A DNA stretch of 64,000 bases from Myxococcales bacterium (GCA_016794465.1 JAEUKA010000024.1:133511-197510); one strand, 5' to 3'. Numbered from the stretch's first letter, positions 52,847-62,447 are shown. The notes: generated from the sequence alone by a model not told the origin. Translations and numbers: made by a program.

Positions 52847-52965
52847 CGGCTCTCGCTTATCGTCGCACAGATTGCATCCTGCCGGCAACGGTCTGGCTGG
52901 GCGCAAAGCTGGTACGACAAAGTACTCGGCTGCGACACCTTGGGCGATCTATGATGGGGCTGCGT

Positions 52966-53475
52966 ATGAACGAAAAGCCCAATCCCAGTGCCCAGCCTTT
53001 CACCAGTGCCCTCGTGCAGGCGATCGAGCAGGGACCCAAGCGACCGTCTATCGAAAAGCACCTCTCCATGTACCTCGACATGGAGGCGCCGCCCGGCCTT
53101 CTCGCCTTGCTGGTGGCGTGGGCCCGTCACGAAGTCAAGCAGCTTCGCGTCGGAGCGTTTGTGATGGACGATCAAGCGATTGCCCGCTCCTTCCGCTTGC
53201 CGGTGTGGGTCAAAGACGGCCCCGGTCCCGACGCTGACTGCTACATTGATGAGAGTCAGATCCGCCAAGATGTGATCCTGCTCGGGACCTACCGCAACGA
53301 TCGCACCACTGTGTCGCTCGGGGTATCACGCACGCGCGGCGCGATCAGCGACACCGTGATCGGCATCGATGGTCCGGTCAACATCACCTACGGCGGACTA
53401 GAGGACTTCCTTCACCGCTGTCACAGCCTCGCCGTTCGCGACAACCAGCCGTCCGCTCTGGCCGTAACCAAGTAA
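52966..53475 (+). CDS. Soluble protein of unknown function
   Basis: A 169-aa protein from ATG 52966 (an ATG lies 5 codons earlier at 52951). No signal, no membrane helix. The sequence reads as an alpha/beta domain, first helical (KRPSIEKHLSMYLDMEAPPG) then beta-rich (VILLGTYRNDRTTVSLGVSR). No family recognised. Divergent from the secreted Cys protein, with 119 bp between. Confidence 0.65.
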   Translation: MNEKPNPSAQPFTSALVQAIEQGPKRPSIEKHLSMYLDMEAPPGLLALLVAWARHEVKQLRVGAFVMDDQAIARSFRLPVWVKDGPGPDADCYIDESQIRQDVILLGTYRNDRTTVSLGVSRTRGAISDTVIGIDGPVNITYGGLEDFLHRCHSLAVRDNQPSALAVTK

Positions 53476-53493
53476 CCGATCTTAGCGCGGCTC

Positions 53494-53937
53494 CTAGCGC
53501 GGCCCCAGCTGGGACTGGAGCAGCGCCAGCTCCTGCTGATCTTCTTCCTGTAGCGGCTCACCGGGCGACATGCGCTGCGCAGCTTCTTCGTGAAGCGTCC
53601 ACGCCCGCCGGAGCCTGTCGACCGACTCCTTTTCTTGGCCGCGCAGCCGCAGAAGCTCTGCTTGGGTCCGCAAGATCCGCGCGTAGCTGCGAATGCGATC
53701 ACTGCTGCCCAAGATCACCGCACAGGACCTCGGGTCCACTGCCGAAAGAAAGGACAGCTCCAGCTTCAGAGACGCCCGCGCCGCCCGCTGCAGCGCTTCA
53801 TCGGCCTCCTCCTGCTGCTGCTCGACCGTCGCCAAGTGGAGGACTCGCTGCAGCGCCTTGACCAGCTGCTGCACCTGCCTCTTCAGAAAGTCCTTCTCGA
53901 CCTCTCCACCATCTTCGCGCTGACCAAACATGTTCAC
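53494..53937 (-). CDS. Helical TPR-like protein of unknown function
   Basis: A 147-aa protein. It begins with a coiled coil (VEKDFLKRQVQQLVKALQRV, QQQEEADEALQRAAR) and ends with a TPR-like pair of helices (ILRTQAELLRLRGQEKESVD, RRAWTLHEEAAQRMS). No signal peptide. ATG 53937 or 53931. Convergent with the previous gene 18 bp away. Confidence 0.65.
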   Translation of the reverse strand: MNMFGQREDGGEVEKDFLKRQVQQLVKALQRVLHLATVEQQQEEADEALQRAARASLKLELSFLSAVDPRSCAVILGSSDRIRSYARILRTQAELLRLRGQEKESVDRLRRAWTLHEEAAQRMSPGEPLQEEDQQELALLQSQLGPR

Positions 53938-54028
53938 CGTACCTTCCGCACTCTGCTTTCCATGAACCTAGGTCGTGGTGAGCCGGTGACAAGTAGCCAG
54001 CCTGCAAAACCTGCGCGCCACCCGCTGA

Positions 54029-54205
54029 CTATTCATCCATTGGCGCTTCGATGAACCGCTTACAGGTTGGACACGTAAAGACTGGACCGTAGTCTCCCCA
54101 GCCTTTCTTGAGCTTGTCTTTTTGACAAAACGGACAGGTCAAGTTCGAGGTTCTGCCAGCGGCGATCAGATCGAGGACTTGGCGAAGCTCTGGACTGTCG
54201 GACAT
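54029..54205 (-). CDS. Small zinc-ribbon protein
   Basis: A 58-aa protein. ATG 54205 follows GAGGAGAG. NLTCPFCQKDKLKKGWGDYG and FTCPTCKRFIEAP give two CPxC knuckles (C-x2-C...C-x2-C) of a zinc ribbon. Too small to carry catalysis; possibly a regulatory or nucleic-acid-binding protein. The longer frame to 54271 has no better start. Confidence 0.7.
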   Translation of the reverse strand: MSDSPELRQVLDLIAAGRTSNLTCPFCQKDKLKKGWGDYGPVFTCPTCKRFIEAPMDE

Positions 54206-54292
54206 CGGGACTCTCCTCTGCGAATACTCTCTGCATCGTATCGCGAGTCCCCCAATCCCAACAAGCCGCAACCTGTACGCTTCGCGCGGGGT

Positions 54293-54820
54293 TTACAAAA
54301 CCCGCAGGGACACAGGACGGACTCGAGTCTCTGGGTTGGGAGTCTCTGCATCGCTGCGGACAAACAGATAGCGACTGCCATCTGCGCTGACGGAATGACT
54401 CCACTTGCCTCCGGATTCGGTCAGCAGGGCCAGCACCGGCTCGACGGCGGCTCCGATCGGAACTCCCACCCGCGCAATCTCTGCTCGAATCGCCGGCAAC
54501 ACCTTCTGGTACAGAGAAGCCGACAGCCGCACCTTGCCCCGATATCCCGGCGTTCCTTTGGCATACGGACAGTCTTGGGCCAAAAATCCTGCGGCGAGCG
54601 CACTGTCTGCCGTGTGACACCAGGGCGCTTGCGCAAAGCGATCCGCATAGATCGTGCAGTGATATTGACCGGCAACAGCGTCCGAGCCTGACCCCGATGA
54701 TCGCGCCAGGAACTTACACCGCAGCGCATCGATGACCACCGCCAGGCCATTGACCGGCACCGCGAAGTGGCAGGACATCCCACAGCGTCGACACAGCGCC
54801 TCATGCTCAGCGGAATCCAT
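54293..54820 (-). CDS. Protein with Cys-rich YkgJ-like metal site
   Basis: A 175-aa protein from ATG 54820. An N-terminal Cys cluster CRRCGMSCHFAVPV, then DALRCKFL, YHCTIYADRFAQAPWC and LAQDCPYAKG gives a spacing like the YkgJ/UPF0153 iron- or zinc-chelating family. The C-terminal half is alpha-helical, with a beta-hairpin end. Role unknown. Divergent from the flavin-reductase-like gene. Confidence 0.65.
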   Translation of the reverse strand: MDSAEHEALCRRCGMSCHFAVPVNGLAVVIDALRCKFLARSSGSGSDAVAGQYHCTIYADRFAQAPWCHTADSALAAGFLAQDCPYAKGTPGYRGKVRLSASLYQKVLPAIRAEIARVGVPIGAAVEPVLALLTESGGKWSHSVSADGSRYLFVRSDAETPNPETRVRPVSLRVL

Positions 54821-54894
54821 CGTCCTACTATCCCATGACTTGGCCCCGGATCGAAGAGGGCTCTTGGCGGTCATTCTCGCGTATATTTTTCGTC

Positions 54895-55509
54895 ATGCTG
54901 ATTGACCCCAAGACTCTCTCTCCGCGCAAGATGTATCGGCTCCTGATTGACGTGATCACGCCGCGCCCGATTGCTTGGGTGGGAACGGTATCTGGACAGG
55001 GAATTCCCAACCTGGCGCCGTTCTCCTTCTTCAACGGAGTAGCGGCCAGTCCTCCGACGGTGGTGTTCTCTGCTTCCAACCGTCGGGATGGCACTCCCAA
55101 AGACACGCTGCGCAACATCCTGGTGGTGCCAGAGTTTACGGTGAGTACGGTGTCTTATTCGCAGCGGGAAGAGATGAACGCGACCTCTGCCGATCTGCCT
55201 TACGAAGTGAGTGAGTTTGCGCACTGCAACCTGACCGCAGTCGCTTCGGAGCGCATCCGACCACCGCGCGTCCAAGGTGCGAACGTGTCGATGGAGTGTG
55301 TCCTCCACCAGCTAGTTCCCGTCGGAGAAGGACCGCTCGCAGCGACTTTGGTGATTGGTCGAATTGTCCTTGTTCATGTCGATGATGCGGTGTGCGGTGC
55401 ACAGGGAGAGCTCGATCCCGGGCAGCTCGACCACATCGGCAGAATGGGCGGCGATGGCTACTGCCGCACCACGGACCGCTTCGCGATTCCTCGCCCAAGC
55501 GAAAAATAG
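54895..55509 (+). CDS. Flavin reductase-like FMN-binding protein
   Basis: A 204-aa protein from ATG 54895. ITPRPIAWVGTVSGQGIPNL, LAPFSFFNGVAASPPTVVFS and KDTLRNILVVPEFTVSTVS match the DIM6/NTAB (flavin-reductase-like) split-barrel family: the strand PRPIAWV and the conserved N-L-A-P-F-S-F-F-N. It likely binds FMN; partners unknown. The longer frame back to 54835 lacks similarity. It is followed by the HTH-PBP regulator gene after 75 bp. Confidence 0.88.
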   Translation: MLIDPKTLSPRKMYRLLIDVITPRPIAWVGTVSGQGIPNLAPFSFFNGVAASPPTVVFSASNRRDGTPKDTLRNILVVPEFTVSTVSYSQREEMNATSADLPYEVSEFAHCNLTAVASERIRPPRVQGANVSMECVLHQLVPVGEGPLAATLVIGRIVLVHVDDAVCGAQGELDPGQLDHIGRMGGDGYCRTTDRFAIPRPSEK

Positions 55510-55545
55510 CGACCACTCGCCGCGTTCATTGTTTCGCTTTCCCTT

Positions 55546-55586
55546 ATGACAAGCTTGCTTGACGTGCTGTAAAGTGCGCTTGTCAT
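55546..55586 (+). promoter_or_regulatory. Inverted repeat over the regulator start (putative autoregulatory operator)
   Basis: ATGACAAGC (55546-55554) is the exact reverse complement of GCTTGTCAT (55578-55586), which includes the first bases of the regulator's ATG (55585). The spacer is 23 nt with TTGACG at 55559-55564 as a possible -35. Layout fits a dimeric HTH regulator that represses its own operon. Confidence 0.6.
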
Positions 55587-56700
55587 GACTACTTCCGCTG
55601 AAAACTGTCTGCGAGCACGGCGAACGGCCTGTGGTCTGTCTCAAGCTGCGCTGGCCCAAAGCGCCGGAATCTCGCGCCAGAGTGTCTTCGCCATTGAATC
55701 GGGAACCAGCACTCCTGCAGTCGATGTCGCGCTGCGGCTGGCCAAGGTACTGGCGTGTCGGGTTGAAGATCTGTTTGCCACAGAGTCGGCACCTGTACCC
55801 CTATGGACCGCTCCGGCAGAGGAAGGAAGCAGCGCGAGCGGTCAGCGGGTCGCGCTCGCCCACCTGGGGGGACGCTGGCTGTCCTATCCGCTTGTGCGGG
55901 AAGGAATCGGGCGGGCCGCCGATGCGCTGATCACGGCGTCGCGGGGCCGACGGGTCAAGGTGGCGCTCCTTCACGCCGAGGAGTCGCCGCTCGACAACAT
56001 GGTGCTGATGGGCTGTGCGCCGGCGCTGGGACTGCTGGCCGAGCGGCTTAACCTGCGGACGGGGCCGGGCCGGTTTCTGTGGCTGCCGCGCTCTAGTACC
56101 CAGGCTCTGGCGGCGCTGGCGCTGCGACGGACACACCTGGCGGGCGTACACCTGACCTGCGACCAGACCGGCGAGGCCAACCTGCCCGATGTCCGACGGC
56201 ATACGCGCAAGCAAGCGGTGGCGATTTACACCCTGGCGCGCTGGCAGGCGGGGCTGCTGACGGCGCCGGGCAATCCCAAGCAGCTTCGCTCGACGGCAAG
56301 TCTGGGCAAGCGTGGGCTGCGACTGTGCGTGCGTGAGCCCGGCTCGGGAGCGCGACGGCTGCTCGACCGCGAGCTAGCCCAAGCGGGACTTTTGGCAGAG
56401 CTGACCAAGCCGGGGACGCTGCAGGTGCGCGGACATCTGGAAGTGGCGGCGGCGATTGCGATGGGCGCGGCGGACGTGGGCATGGCGACCCGGGATGCGG
56501 CGCTGGCGTTTGGGCTCGACTTCATTCCGGTGACCGAGGAGCGCTACGACTTGGTGATTCCGCGCACCGGACTGCAAGATCGGCGACTGGTGCGGCTGCT
56601 CGAGCTGCTGACGACGGCGGCCTTTCGCAGCGAGCTGTCGTCGCTGGGCTATGACACCAGCCACAGCGGCGATCGAGTGACGGAAGGAGCAGCTTCATGA
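55585..56700 (+). CDS. HTH transcriptional regulator with PBP-like ligand-binding domain
   Basis: A 371-aa protein. The XRE-type helix-turn-helix is residues 5-58 (LRARRTACGLSQAALAQSAG, SRQSVFAIESGTSTPAVDVA). From about 85 to the end is a type-II periplasmic-binding-protein-like domain (LGRGGxR... reads LGGRWLSYPLVREGIG; LHVTSDQ-type middle; DVGMATRDAALAFGLDFIPV, ERYDLVIPRTG), as in PF12727. Such sensors bind small ions or cofactors; molybdate/tungstate is one known ligand class. A perfect inverted repeat overlaps its start codon. It is the first gene of the overlapping uptake-like operon and overlaps the next gene (ATGA). Confidence 0.85.
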   Translation: MTTSAENCLRARRTACGLSQAALAQSAGISRQSVFAIESGTSTPAVDVALRLAKVLACRVEDLFATESAPVPLWTAPAEEGSSASGQRVALAHLGGRWLSYPLVREGIGRAADALITASRGRRVKVALLHAEESPLDNMVLMGCAPALGLLAERLNLRTGPGRFLWLPRSSTQALAALALRRTHLAGVHLTCDQTGEANLPDVRRHTRKQAVAIYTLARWQAGLLTAPGNPKQLRSTASLGKRGLRLCVREPGSGARRLLDRELAQAGLLAELTKPGTLQVRGHLEVAAAIAMGAADVGMATRDAALAFGLDFIPVTEERYDLVIPRTGLQDRRLVRLLELLTTAAFRSELSSLGYDTSHSGDRVTEGAAS

Positions 56701-57902
56701 CCCATGCACTTCTTACCGTGGCGCGTGGGCCGCTGGCAGTTCTGGCGCTACATGTATTTGGACTGAGTTCATCGGCACTGGCGCAGCCGGCCTGTGCGGA
56801 CGCGACCAAGCTGCCCAATCCGGTCTATCTTACCGTCGGTGATACCCAAATAAACCTGATGCAGCGACTTGGTGCCGAGCTGCGCCGTCACGAGCAAATT
56901 ACGCTCATCTGGCGGGCAACGGGCTCGTGTTCCAACCTCGACACGCTCTACGGCGATCTACCGATGAGCGGCAACTTTTCCTACATTCCAGCTGGCTACG
57001 ATCCAGAGACAACGCCGACGGCGCCCAGCTGCACCGTGCCCGCGCCGGGTGTGCCCGCCGATATCGCCAACTCGATTGTCTTTCTAGAGGGCTGTCCGAC
57101 GCCCAAGCCGACGGACGTGCTCGACACGCTGGGTCCAGTGCAGTCATTTGTGTTTGCGGTGCCGCTGGCCAGCGCTCAGACGGCAATCACAGCCGAAGAA
57201 GCGTACTTTGTGTTCGGTTTCGGTCAGGCCGGCAAGGTCGCGCCGTGGCTGGACAACAACCTGCTGCTGTCGAGGCCAGCGACGAAAGGCACGGTGATCA
57301 GCATCGGCGCGTCGATTGGCGTCCCGGCGGGCAAGTGGCAAGGCACCAAGCTCAACCTGTCGCAGGATCTGGCCAGTCAGCTGGCCGCCGCGCCGGACCC
57401 GGGCAAGGCGCTCGGCATCCTCGGCAGCGAGGTCTACGACGGCTATCGCGCCCAGCTAAAAGCACTGGCGTTTCGCGCGTTTCAGCAGCACCGCGCGTAC
57501 TTTCCCGACTCGACGCAGAACGCGTTTGACAAGCAGAATGTCCGCGACGGGCACTACCACATCTGGTCGTATACACACTGGCTTACGCGACTTGATGCGA
57601 TGGGCAAGCCGCGCAAGCCGCTGGCGCAGCGGGTGATCGATCTGCTCGTCGGCAACACGGTACAGCCAGCGCCGCGCTTTGAGCCGCTCGACAGTGCCAT
57701 ACATGTTGGACTGATTCCTCGCTGTGCGATGAAGGTGCAGCGCAGCCGCGAGGGGGGCGACTTTTCACGCTACCAGAGCGACCAGCCGTGTGGCTGCCAC
57801 TTCGATTCACGGGCGACGGGAAGCACTCGCTGTACGATCTGCGTCGACAGCTCGACGTGCGGCAGCGGCACCTGTCGCCACGGCTTCTGCGAGGAGCGAT
57901 GA
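56697..57902 (+). CDS. Exported binding-protein-like protein with Cys-rich tail
   Basis: A 401-aa protein from ATG 56697, coupled to the regulator stop. Signal peptide (LAVLALHVFGLSSSALAQ). PVYLTVGDTQINLMQRLGAE and ITLIWRATGSCSNLDTLYG resemble the start of PstS-like periplasmic binding proteins, though the fit is loose. The C-terminus has a Cys cluster (CGCHFDSRATGSTRCTICVD, CGSGTCRHGFC) that forms a small disulphide knob. Ligand unknown. Second gene of the operon and overlapping the next by ATGA. Confidence 0.7.
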   Translation: MTHALLTVARGPLAVLALHVFGLSSSALAQPACADATKLPNPVYLTVGDTQINLMQRLGAELRRHEQITLIWRATGSCSNLDTLYGDLPMSGNFSYIPAGYDPETTPTAPSCTVPAPGVPADIANSIVFLEGCPTPKPTDVLDTLGPVQSFVFAVPLASAQTAITAEEAYFVFGFGQAGKVAPWLDNNLLLSRPATKGTVISIGASIGVPAGKWQGTKLNLSQDLASQLAAAPDPGKALGILGSEVYDGYRAQLKALAFRAFQQHRAYFPDSTQNAFDKQNVRDGHYHIWSYTHWLTRLDAMGKPRKPLAQRVIDLLVGNTVQPAPRFEPLDSAIHVGLIPRCAMKVQRSREGGDFSRYQSDQPCGCHFDSRATGSTRCTICVDSSTCGSGTCRHGFCEER

Positions 57903-58144
57903 CCATGCAAGAGACGAAAAAGTCCCTGGCGCTGGCGCTGGTGCTGCTGAGTGGCTGTCCCGACGGTGGCAATCCGGACCGTGACGACCCACTGCGTGAC
58001 TTGGCCTCGCCCGACCTGGCTTGCTTCGCTGCACCAGTCAGTCATGTCGAAATTTTGAATGCCTGCACGACCGCTCAGTCCGTCGACAAGCGACCGGTCC
58101 TGCCACTGTTGTCCGCCGATGGCACGCTTCCACCTCTGCCGTAG
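57899..58144 (+). CDS. Small lipoprotein
   Basis: An 81-aa protein. ATG 57899 overlaps the previous stop (ATGA). Lipobox ALVLLSGC after KKSLALALV; the mature part is short, acidic and Pro-rich, with two Cys pairs not obvious. It overlaps the porin gene start (58119) by 26 bp. No known domain; possibly a lipid-anchored accessory of the outer-membrane components. Confidence 0.7.
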   Translation: MTMQETKKSLALALVLLSGCPDGGNPDRDDPLRDLASPDLACFAAPVSHVEILNACTTAQSVDKRPVLPLLSADGTLPPLP

Positions 58145-59465
58145 CTCGCTGGTACTGCTGGTGCTGGGTTGGTTGCTTCCGACGCTGTCCCTGGCCGCCG
58201 AGCCGACGCTGGCCGAGCGTGTTCAGCAGCTGGAGGCCCAGATTCAGTCGCTGTTGTCGTCGCGGCTGCCGACCGGGGACGAGCTGCTGCGTCGCGGACC
58301 GTTTGCGCTGCGACTGGCGGGCTTTGTGCAGACCGATGCGGTGCTGTATCGCCAGGACTCTGTCGATCAGCTCGACGGGGCGACCGGGCAGCCGCTCAAC
58401 GAGACGCGCTTTGTGATTCGTCGGGCCCGGCTGCGGGCCGAGGCGGAAGCGACCTATGTCGGTGCGACGGTGGAGATCGACGGCAACACCGTCCAGGGCA
58501 CGCAGGTCCGGCTGCTCGGTGGCGAGGCGTGGCTACAGTGGCCGCAGCGGCAAGGAACGCTGCCGTATCTGCGCGCCACCGTCGGGATGTTCAAGATTCC
58601 CTTTGGCCGCGAGGTCCTGCAGTACGACCCTGAGCGGCTGTTTCTCGAGCGAAGTCAGATCATACGGGCGCTGTTTCCCGGCGAGTACGACCTGGGGGTG
58701 CGGCTGGCGGGTGGCTGGCGATTTTTGCGCTACACGCTGGCCGGAATGAACGGTCAGCCGTCGGGAGAGCAGGCCTTTGCGGCGCGCGATCCGAACCAGA
58801 GCAAGGATCTCGTCGGGCGCGTCGGCATCGACAGCCGGCTGGGGACGGTGGCGGTCGTGCGGGCCGGCATCTCGGGGCTGTACGGCGAAGGCTTTAGCCC
58901 CGGCAGCCCGCCGAGCAAGGACGTGCTGACCTTTCGTGACGACAACGACGACGGACAGGTGCAGCCGAGCGAGCTGGAGGTCATCCGAGGCCGCGCCGCG
59001 ACGATGAGTCAGAACTTTTCGCGCGATGCGCTGGGAATCGACGGAGAGCTGACGATCGCGGTGCCGCTCGTCGGTGCGCTGCAGCTCAGCGGCGAGCTGA
59101 TCTGGGCCCGCAACCTCGATCGGGGCCTGATGCCGGCGGACCCGGTGGCGACGGGAAGAGATCTGCGTGAGCTCGGCTACTACCTCGGGGTGTCACAGAC
59201 GATAACGCCGTACCTGCAGGTCGGACTGCGCTACGACTTCTATGATCCCGACGCGGACCGGCAAGAGCAGCGCGGTCCTGAGCGCGTGCCTATCTCGGTG
59301 GCGTTTGCGACGCTGGCAGTGACGGCGGCGGTGCAGCATCCGCGCTACGGTCGCGTCGCCGTCGAGTACAGCAACCAGCGCAACGCCCTGGGGCGAACGG
59401 CGGCGGGCGCACCGACGACACTCGGTCGAGACTCGGTGGTGCTGCGCGCGCAGGTGGCCTTCTGA
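58119..59465 (+). CDS. Porin, OprP/OprO-like phosphate-selective type
   Basis: A 448-aa protein from ATG 58119. Signal peptide (LLVLGWLLPTLSLA). A short N-terminal coiled coil (AERVQQLEAQIQSLLSS) precedes a 16-strand-type barrel (RFVIRRARLRAEAEATYVGA, VGMFKIPFGREVLQYDPERL). The FKIPFG...ERL box and ending VVLRAQVAF match the phosphate-selective porin O/P family. It overlaps the following lipoprotein gene by one base. Substrate is unknown; the PBP-type proteins upstream suggest an anion. Confidence 0.85.
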   Translation: MARFHLCRSSLVLLVLGWLLPTLSLAAEPTLAERVQQLEAQIQSLLSSRLPTGDELLRRGPFALRLAGFVQTDAVLYRQDSVDQLDGATGQPLNETRFVIRRARLRAEAEATYVGATVEIDGNTVQGTQVRLLGGEAWLQWPQRQGTLPYLRATVGMFKIPFGREVLQYDPERLFLERSQIIRALFPGEYDLGVRLAGGWRFLRYTLAGMNGQPSGEQAFAARDPNQSKDLVGRVGIDSRLGTVAVVRAGISGLYGEGFSPGSPPSKDVLTFRDDNDDGQVQPSELEVIRGRAATMSQNFSRDALGIDGELTIAVPLVGALQLSGELIWARNLDRGLMPADPVATGRDLRELGYYLGVSQTITPYLQVGLRYDFYDPDADRQEQRGPERVPISVAFATLAVTAAVQHPRYGRVAVEYSNQRNALGRTAAGAPTTLGRDSVVLRAQVAF

Positions 59466-60373
59466 TGCGTCACGGTGGTCAAAGTCGCTGTGGTCTGACG
59501 GTGACGCTGGGGCTGCTGCTCTTGCTCGGGACGGTGAGCTGTGACAGTGCCTCGTCGGAGAGCCACCTGCCGTCGCTGTTACGGGTCGAAAACGCGCAGC
59601 TTGTCCTCGGGACACCACCGCTGGACGAGAGTGGACCTTCGGTGCAAGGCGTGACGCTGCTTCAAGCGACGGTGTGGCCGGGGCAAAACCGCAAGCCGCT
59701 GAGTGGCACCTTGGCGAAAAGCTCGACGGCAGTGTCGCTGTTTCTGGTCGGAGATCGCGGCCACTACATCGTGCCAGCCGGAGCCCCGGATCTGACGGCG
59801 CCCACCGAGCCGACGTTCTTCACGAGGCTGGCGTTTTCCCCGCAGCTGCCACTCGGGCCACAGCTGTTGCAAGTCCAGGCGACGGACGACAGCGGGCGCT
59901 ATGGACCGGCGACGACACTGCAGCTCACTGTCGAGCCTGCGCCACCCCCGACTGGAGCGCTGGTCTTTTCGCTGCGCTGGGAGCGCGCCGCCGACCTCGA
60001 TCTGCACGTCGAGGAGCCGAGCGGCCAAGAGCTCTCTTCCCGTCGCAAGAGTGGCAACACCGCGCCGGCTCCGGGGCGACCACCGCCAGGCCCCGACGCT
60101 GGCTATCTGGATATCGACTCCAATGGGCTGTGCATCATCGACGGGCGGCAGCAGGAGAGCGTGATCTATCCCAAGCTGCCGTCGTCGGGCCGCTACCTCG
60201 TGCGCGTCGATACCTTCTCGCTGTGTGGACAGGCAACGGCTTACTGGCGAGTGACGGCGTGGCTGGCCGGGCAGCGGGTGGCCGAAGCCAGTGGTCAGAG
60301 CTTGCCTTCAGCGACGCGCGGCGATCATGGAATTGGGGCCGGTGTGCTCGCGCTGGAGCTGGACGTGCCGTGA
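59465..60373 (+). CDS. Lipoprotein of the uptake operon
   Basis: A 302-aa protein from ATG 59465. Lipobox TVSCDS after TLGLLLLLG. The C-terminal half (SLRWERAADLDLHVEEPSG, SNGLCIIDGRQQESVIYPKL, GRYLVRVDTFSLCGQATAYW) resembles a DUF-type beta-sandwich found in secreted proteins with YfaP-like 'D-L-D-L-H-V' segment. It sits between the porin and TonB receptor genes with overlapping stops/starts. Likely a surface or periplasmic partner of the receptor. Confidence 0.75.
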   Translation: MRHGGQSRCGLTVTLGLLLLLGTVSCDSASSESHLPSLLRVENAQLVLGTPPLDESGPSVQGVTLLQATVWPGQNRKPLSGTLAKSSTAVSLFLVGDRGHYIVPAGAPDLTAPTEPTFFTRLAFSPQLPLGPQLLQVQATDDSGRYGPATTLQLTVEPAPPPTGALVFSLRWERAADLDLHVEEPSGQELSSRRKSGNTAPAPGRPPPGPDAGYLDIDSNGLCIIDGRQQESVIYPKLPSSGRYLVRVDTFSLCGQATAYWRVTAWLAGQRVAEASGQSLPSATRGDHGIGAGVLALELDVP

Positions 60374-62439
60374 AGCGCAGTGCCGACTGGATCTTGCTCA
60401 TTCTGTTGGGGTGGCCGGCAGCCTCGGGACGAGCCAACCCGACGCCCGCCACGTCGCCGCCGTTTGAGACGGTGGTCCGGGCCGAGCGTCCCAGTCTTGG
60501 ACCGCTGTCGACCCGGCTCTCGACGGAGGATGCCCGCACCCTGCCCGGCGTCGCTGGCGATGCCGTGCGTGCCGTCGAGTCGCTCGCTGGGGTGACGCGC
60601 CCGGCGCTCGGCTCGGGTCAGCTTTCGGTGTGGGGCGCAGCGCCGGCCGAGTCGCGCATCCTCCTCGACGGCATCGAGCTTCCGGCGCTCTACCACCTGG
60701 GCGGACTGCGGACGATCGTTCCGACGAGCCTGGTGCAGAGTCTGACGCTCTTGCCCGGCGGCTACGGGGCGGCGTATGGACGGGCGCTCGGGGGACTTTT
60801 GCTGCTTCACGAGCAGCCACTGCCCGACGGGATTCACGGTGAAGTGGCCGCCGATCTGCTCGATGTCAGTGCGACTCTGTCGGCGACGCTCGGTCAGCGC
60901 CTGACGCTGAGCGCCTCGGGACGGTATAGCTATTTTGATCGAGCACTGGCGACGCTAACGGGTCAGCCGCTCGGCGACTACTTTCCCCTGCCGCGCTATC
61001 ACGACTTTCAGGCGCGGGCGCGGCTGAGGCTGCGTCCCGGCGAGCAGCTGACCGCCACGGTGCTGGGTGCGGGCGACGAGCTGCGCCGGGCACGAGCGCC
61101 AGCCGAAGCGATAGCCGCTCAGTCGGAAACCTGGCATCGCACCATGTACCGCTTCGGGCTACAGTACCAGACAGGGACGCACAATGACGGACAGGTGACG
61201 ATCACCCCGTGGGCAGGACTCGATGACAGCGACTACCAAGCGGCGTTTGGCGACAGCCCAGCCAGGCTCAGCCGTCGGGACACTCGCTATGGCTTGCGCG
61301 CCGCCTACGCTGCCGTGGTCGCCCCGCGCGTGTCGCTTTCCGTCGGGGTCGATGTCCTGGGCACGCTCTCGACGCTGAGCCGCCAAGGGACCCTGACCCG
61401 TCCGCCGCGCGAGGGGGACCGCGCCGTGTTCGGACAGAGTCCAAGTGCTGAGCAAAATGCTGACCAGTACTCGACCCACCTTGCCGACTACTCGCCGTTT
61501 CTGTCGCTGGTGCTGCGCCTCGGTCGCGTCCTCATCGAGCCCGGTCTGCGAGCCAGCGGAGTCTTGCTCGACGTAAGTCGTCTTCTGCCCAGGGTCGGGG
61601 CCGCGCCGCCGATTGGCTCCCGTCGCCTGGTCTTCACCGTCGAGCCGCGCCTGCTTGTGCGCTATCAGCCGTGGCAGAAGCTGACCCTGCTCATCGCGAC
61701 GGGGCTGTATCACCAGCCGCCCGACGCTGCCGATCTGAGTGCGGTCTTTGGCAACCCGACGCTGTCCCCGGCCCGTGCGGTCCACGCGGTCCTGGCGGCG
61801 GAAGTCACTCCCCTTCCGTCGCTGCGGATCGAGCTGGCCGGATTCTATCGCTATCTCGATGGGCTCGCGGCGCGCAGTCCGCTTGAGACACCACCGCTCG
61901 CCCGTGCGCTCAGTCAAGACGGTCGCGGTCAGAGCTTTGGCGGAACCGCGTCGCTGCAGCTGACTCCGTGGCACAACCTCAGCGGCTCTGTCTCCTACAC
62001 CCTCAGTCGCGCCGAGCGTCAAGATGCCCCGTCGCTGCCCTTCCGGCTGGCCGACTTTGACCAGCCGCAGATCCTGCAAGTCCGGGCGCGCTATGTCCTG
62101 TGTGGGTTCGGAATCGGACTGCGGCTGCGCTACACCTCGGGGCTGCCGCGTACCGAGGTGATCGATTCCTACTACAGCGCGCGCGATGATCAGTTTCAGC
62201 CGGTGTTCGGAACCCACAACGGAGTCCGCCTGCCGGACTTTGTGGCACTCGATGCCCAGCTCGATCGGACGTTTCAGCTGCGCAGCGGAGTCACGCTCGC
62301 GATCTGGCTGGATGTCCAGAACCTCACCAATCGAAAAAACGCCGAAGAGCTGGTATATCGTTACGACTTCAGCGAGCACGACTACATCACAGGCTTACCG
62401 ACGGTCGCAGTGCTCGGAGCCCGGCTGTCGTACTTCTAA
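60370..62439 (+). CDS. TonB-dependent receptor
   Basis: A 689-aa protein from GTG 60370, coupled to the lipoprotein stop. Signal (WILLILLGWPAASGRA), plug domain (LSTEDARTLPGVAGDAVRAV, LLPGGYGAAYGRALGGLLLL) and a beta-barrel that ends LGARLSYF with the C-terminal aromatic. It lacks the carboxypeptidase-regulatory domain of the 44.3 kb receptor but otherwise is its paralogue. It would import a ligand delivered by the upstream lipoproteins. Followed 8 bp later by a lipoprotein gene. Confidence 0.88.
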   Translation: MKRSADWILLILLGWPAASGRANPTPATSPPFETVVRAERPSLGPLSTRLSTEDARTLPGVAGDAVRAVESLAGVTRPALGSGQLSVWGAAPAESRILLDGIELPALYHLGGLRTIVPTSLVQSLTLLPGGYGAAYGRALGGLLLLHEQPLPDGIHGEVAADLLDVSATLSATLGQRLTLSASGRYSYFDRALATLTGQPLGDYFPLPRYHDFQARARLRLRPGEQLTATVLGAGDELRRARAPAEAIAAQSETWHRTMYRFGLQYQTGTHNDGQVTITPWAGLDDSDYQAAFGDSPARLSRRDTRYGLRAAYAAVVAPRVSLSVGVDVLGTLSTLSRQGTLTRPPREGDRAVFGQSPSAEQNADQYSTHLADYSPFLSLVLRLGRVLIEPGLRASGVLLDVSRLLPRVGAAPPIGSRRLVFTVEPRLLVRYQPWQKLTLLIATGLYHQPPDAADLSAVFGNPTLSPARAVHAVLAAEVTPLPSLRIELAGFYRYLDGLAARSPLETPPLARALSQDGRGQSFGGTASLQLTPWHNLSGSVSYTLSRAERQDAPSLPFRLADFDQPQILQVRARYVLCGFGIGLRLRYTSGLPRTEVIDSYYSARDDQFQPVFGTHNGVRLPDFVALDAQLDRTFQLRSGVTLAIWLDVQNLTNRKNAEELVYRYDFSEHDYITGLPTVAVLGARLSYF

Positions 62440-62447
62440 AAAACCCA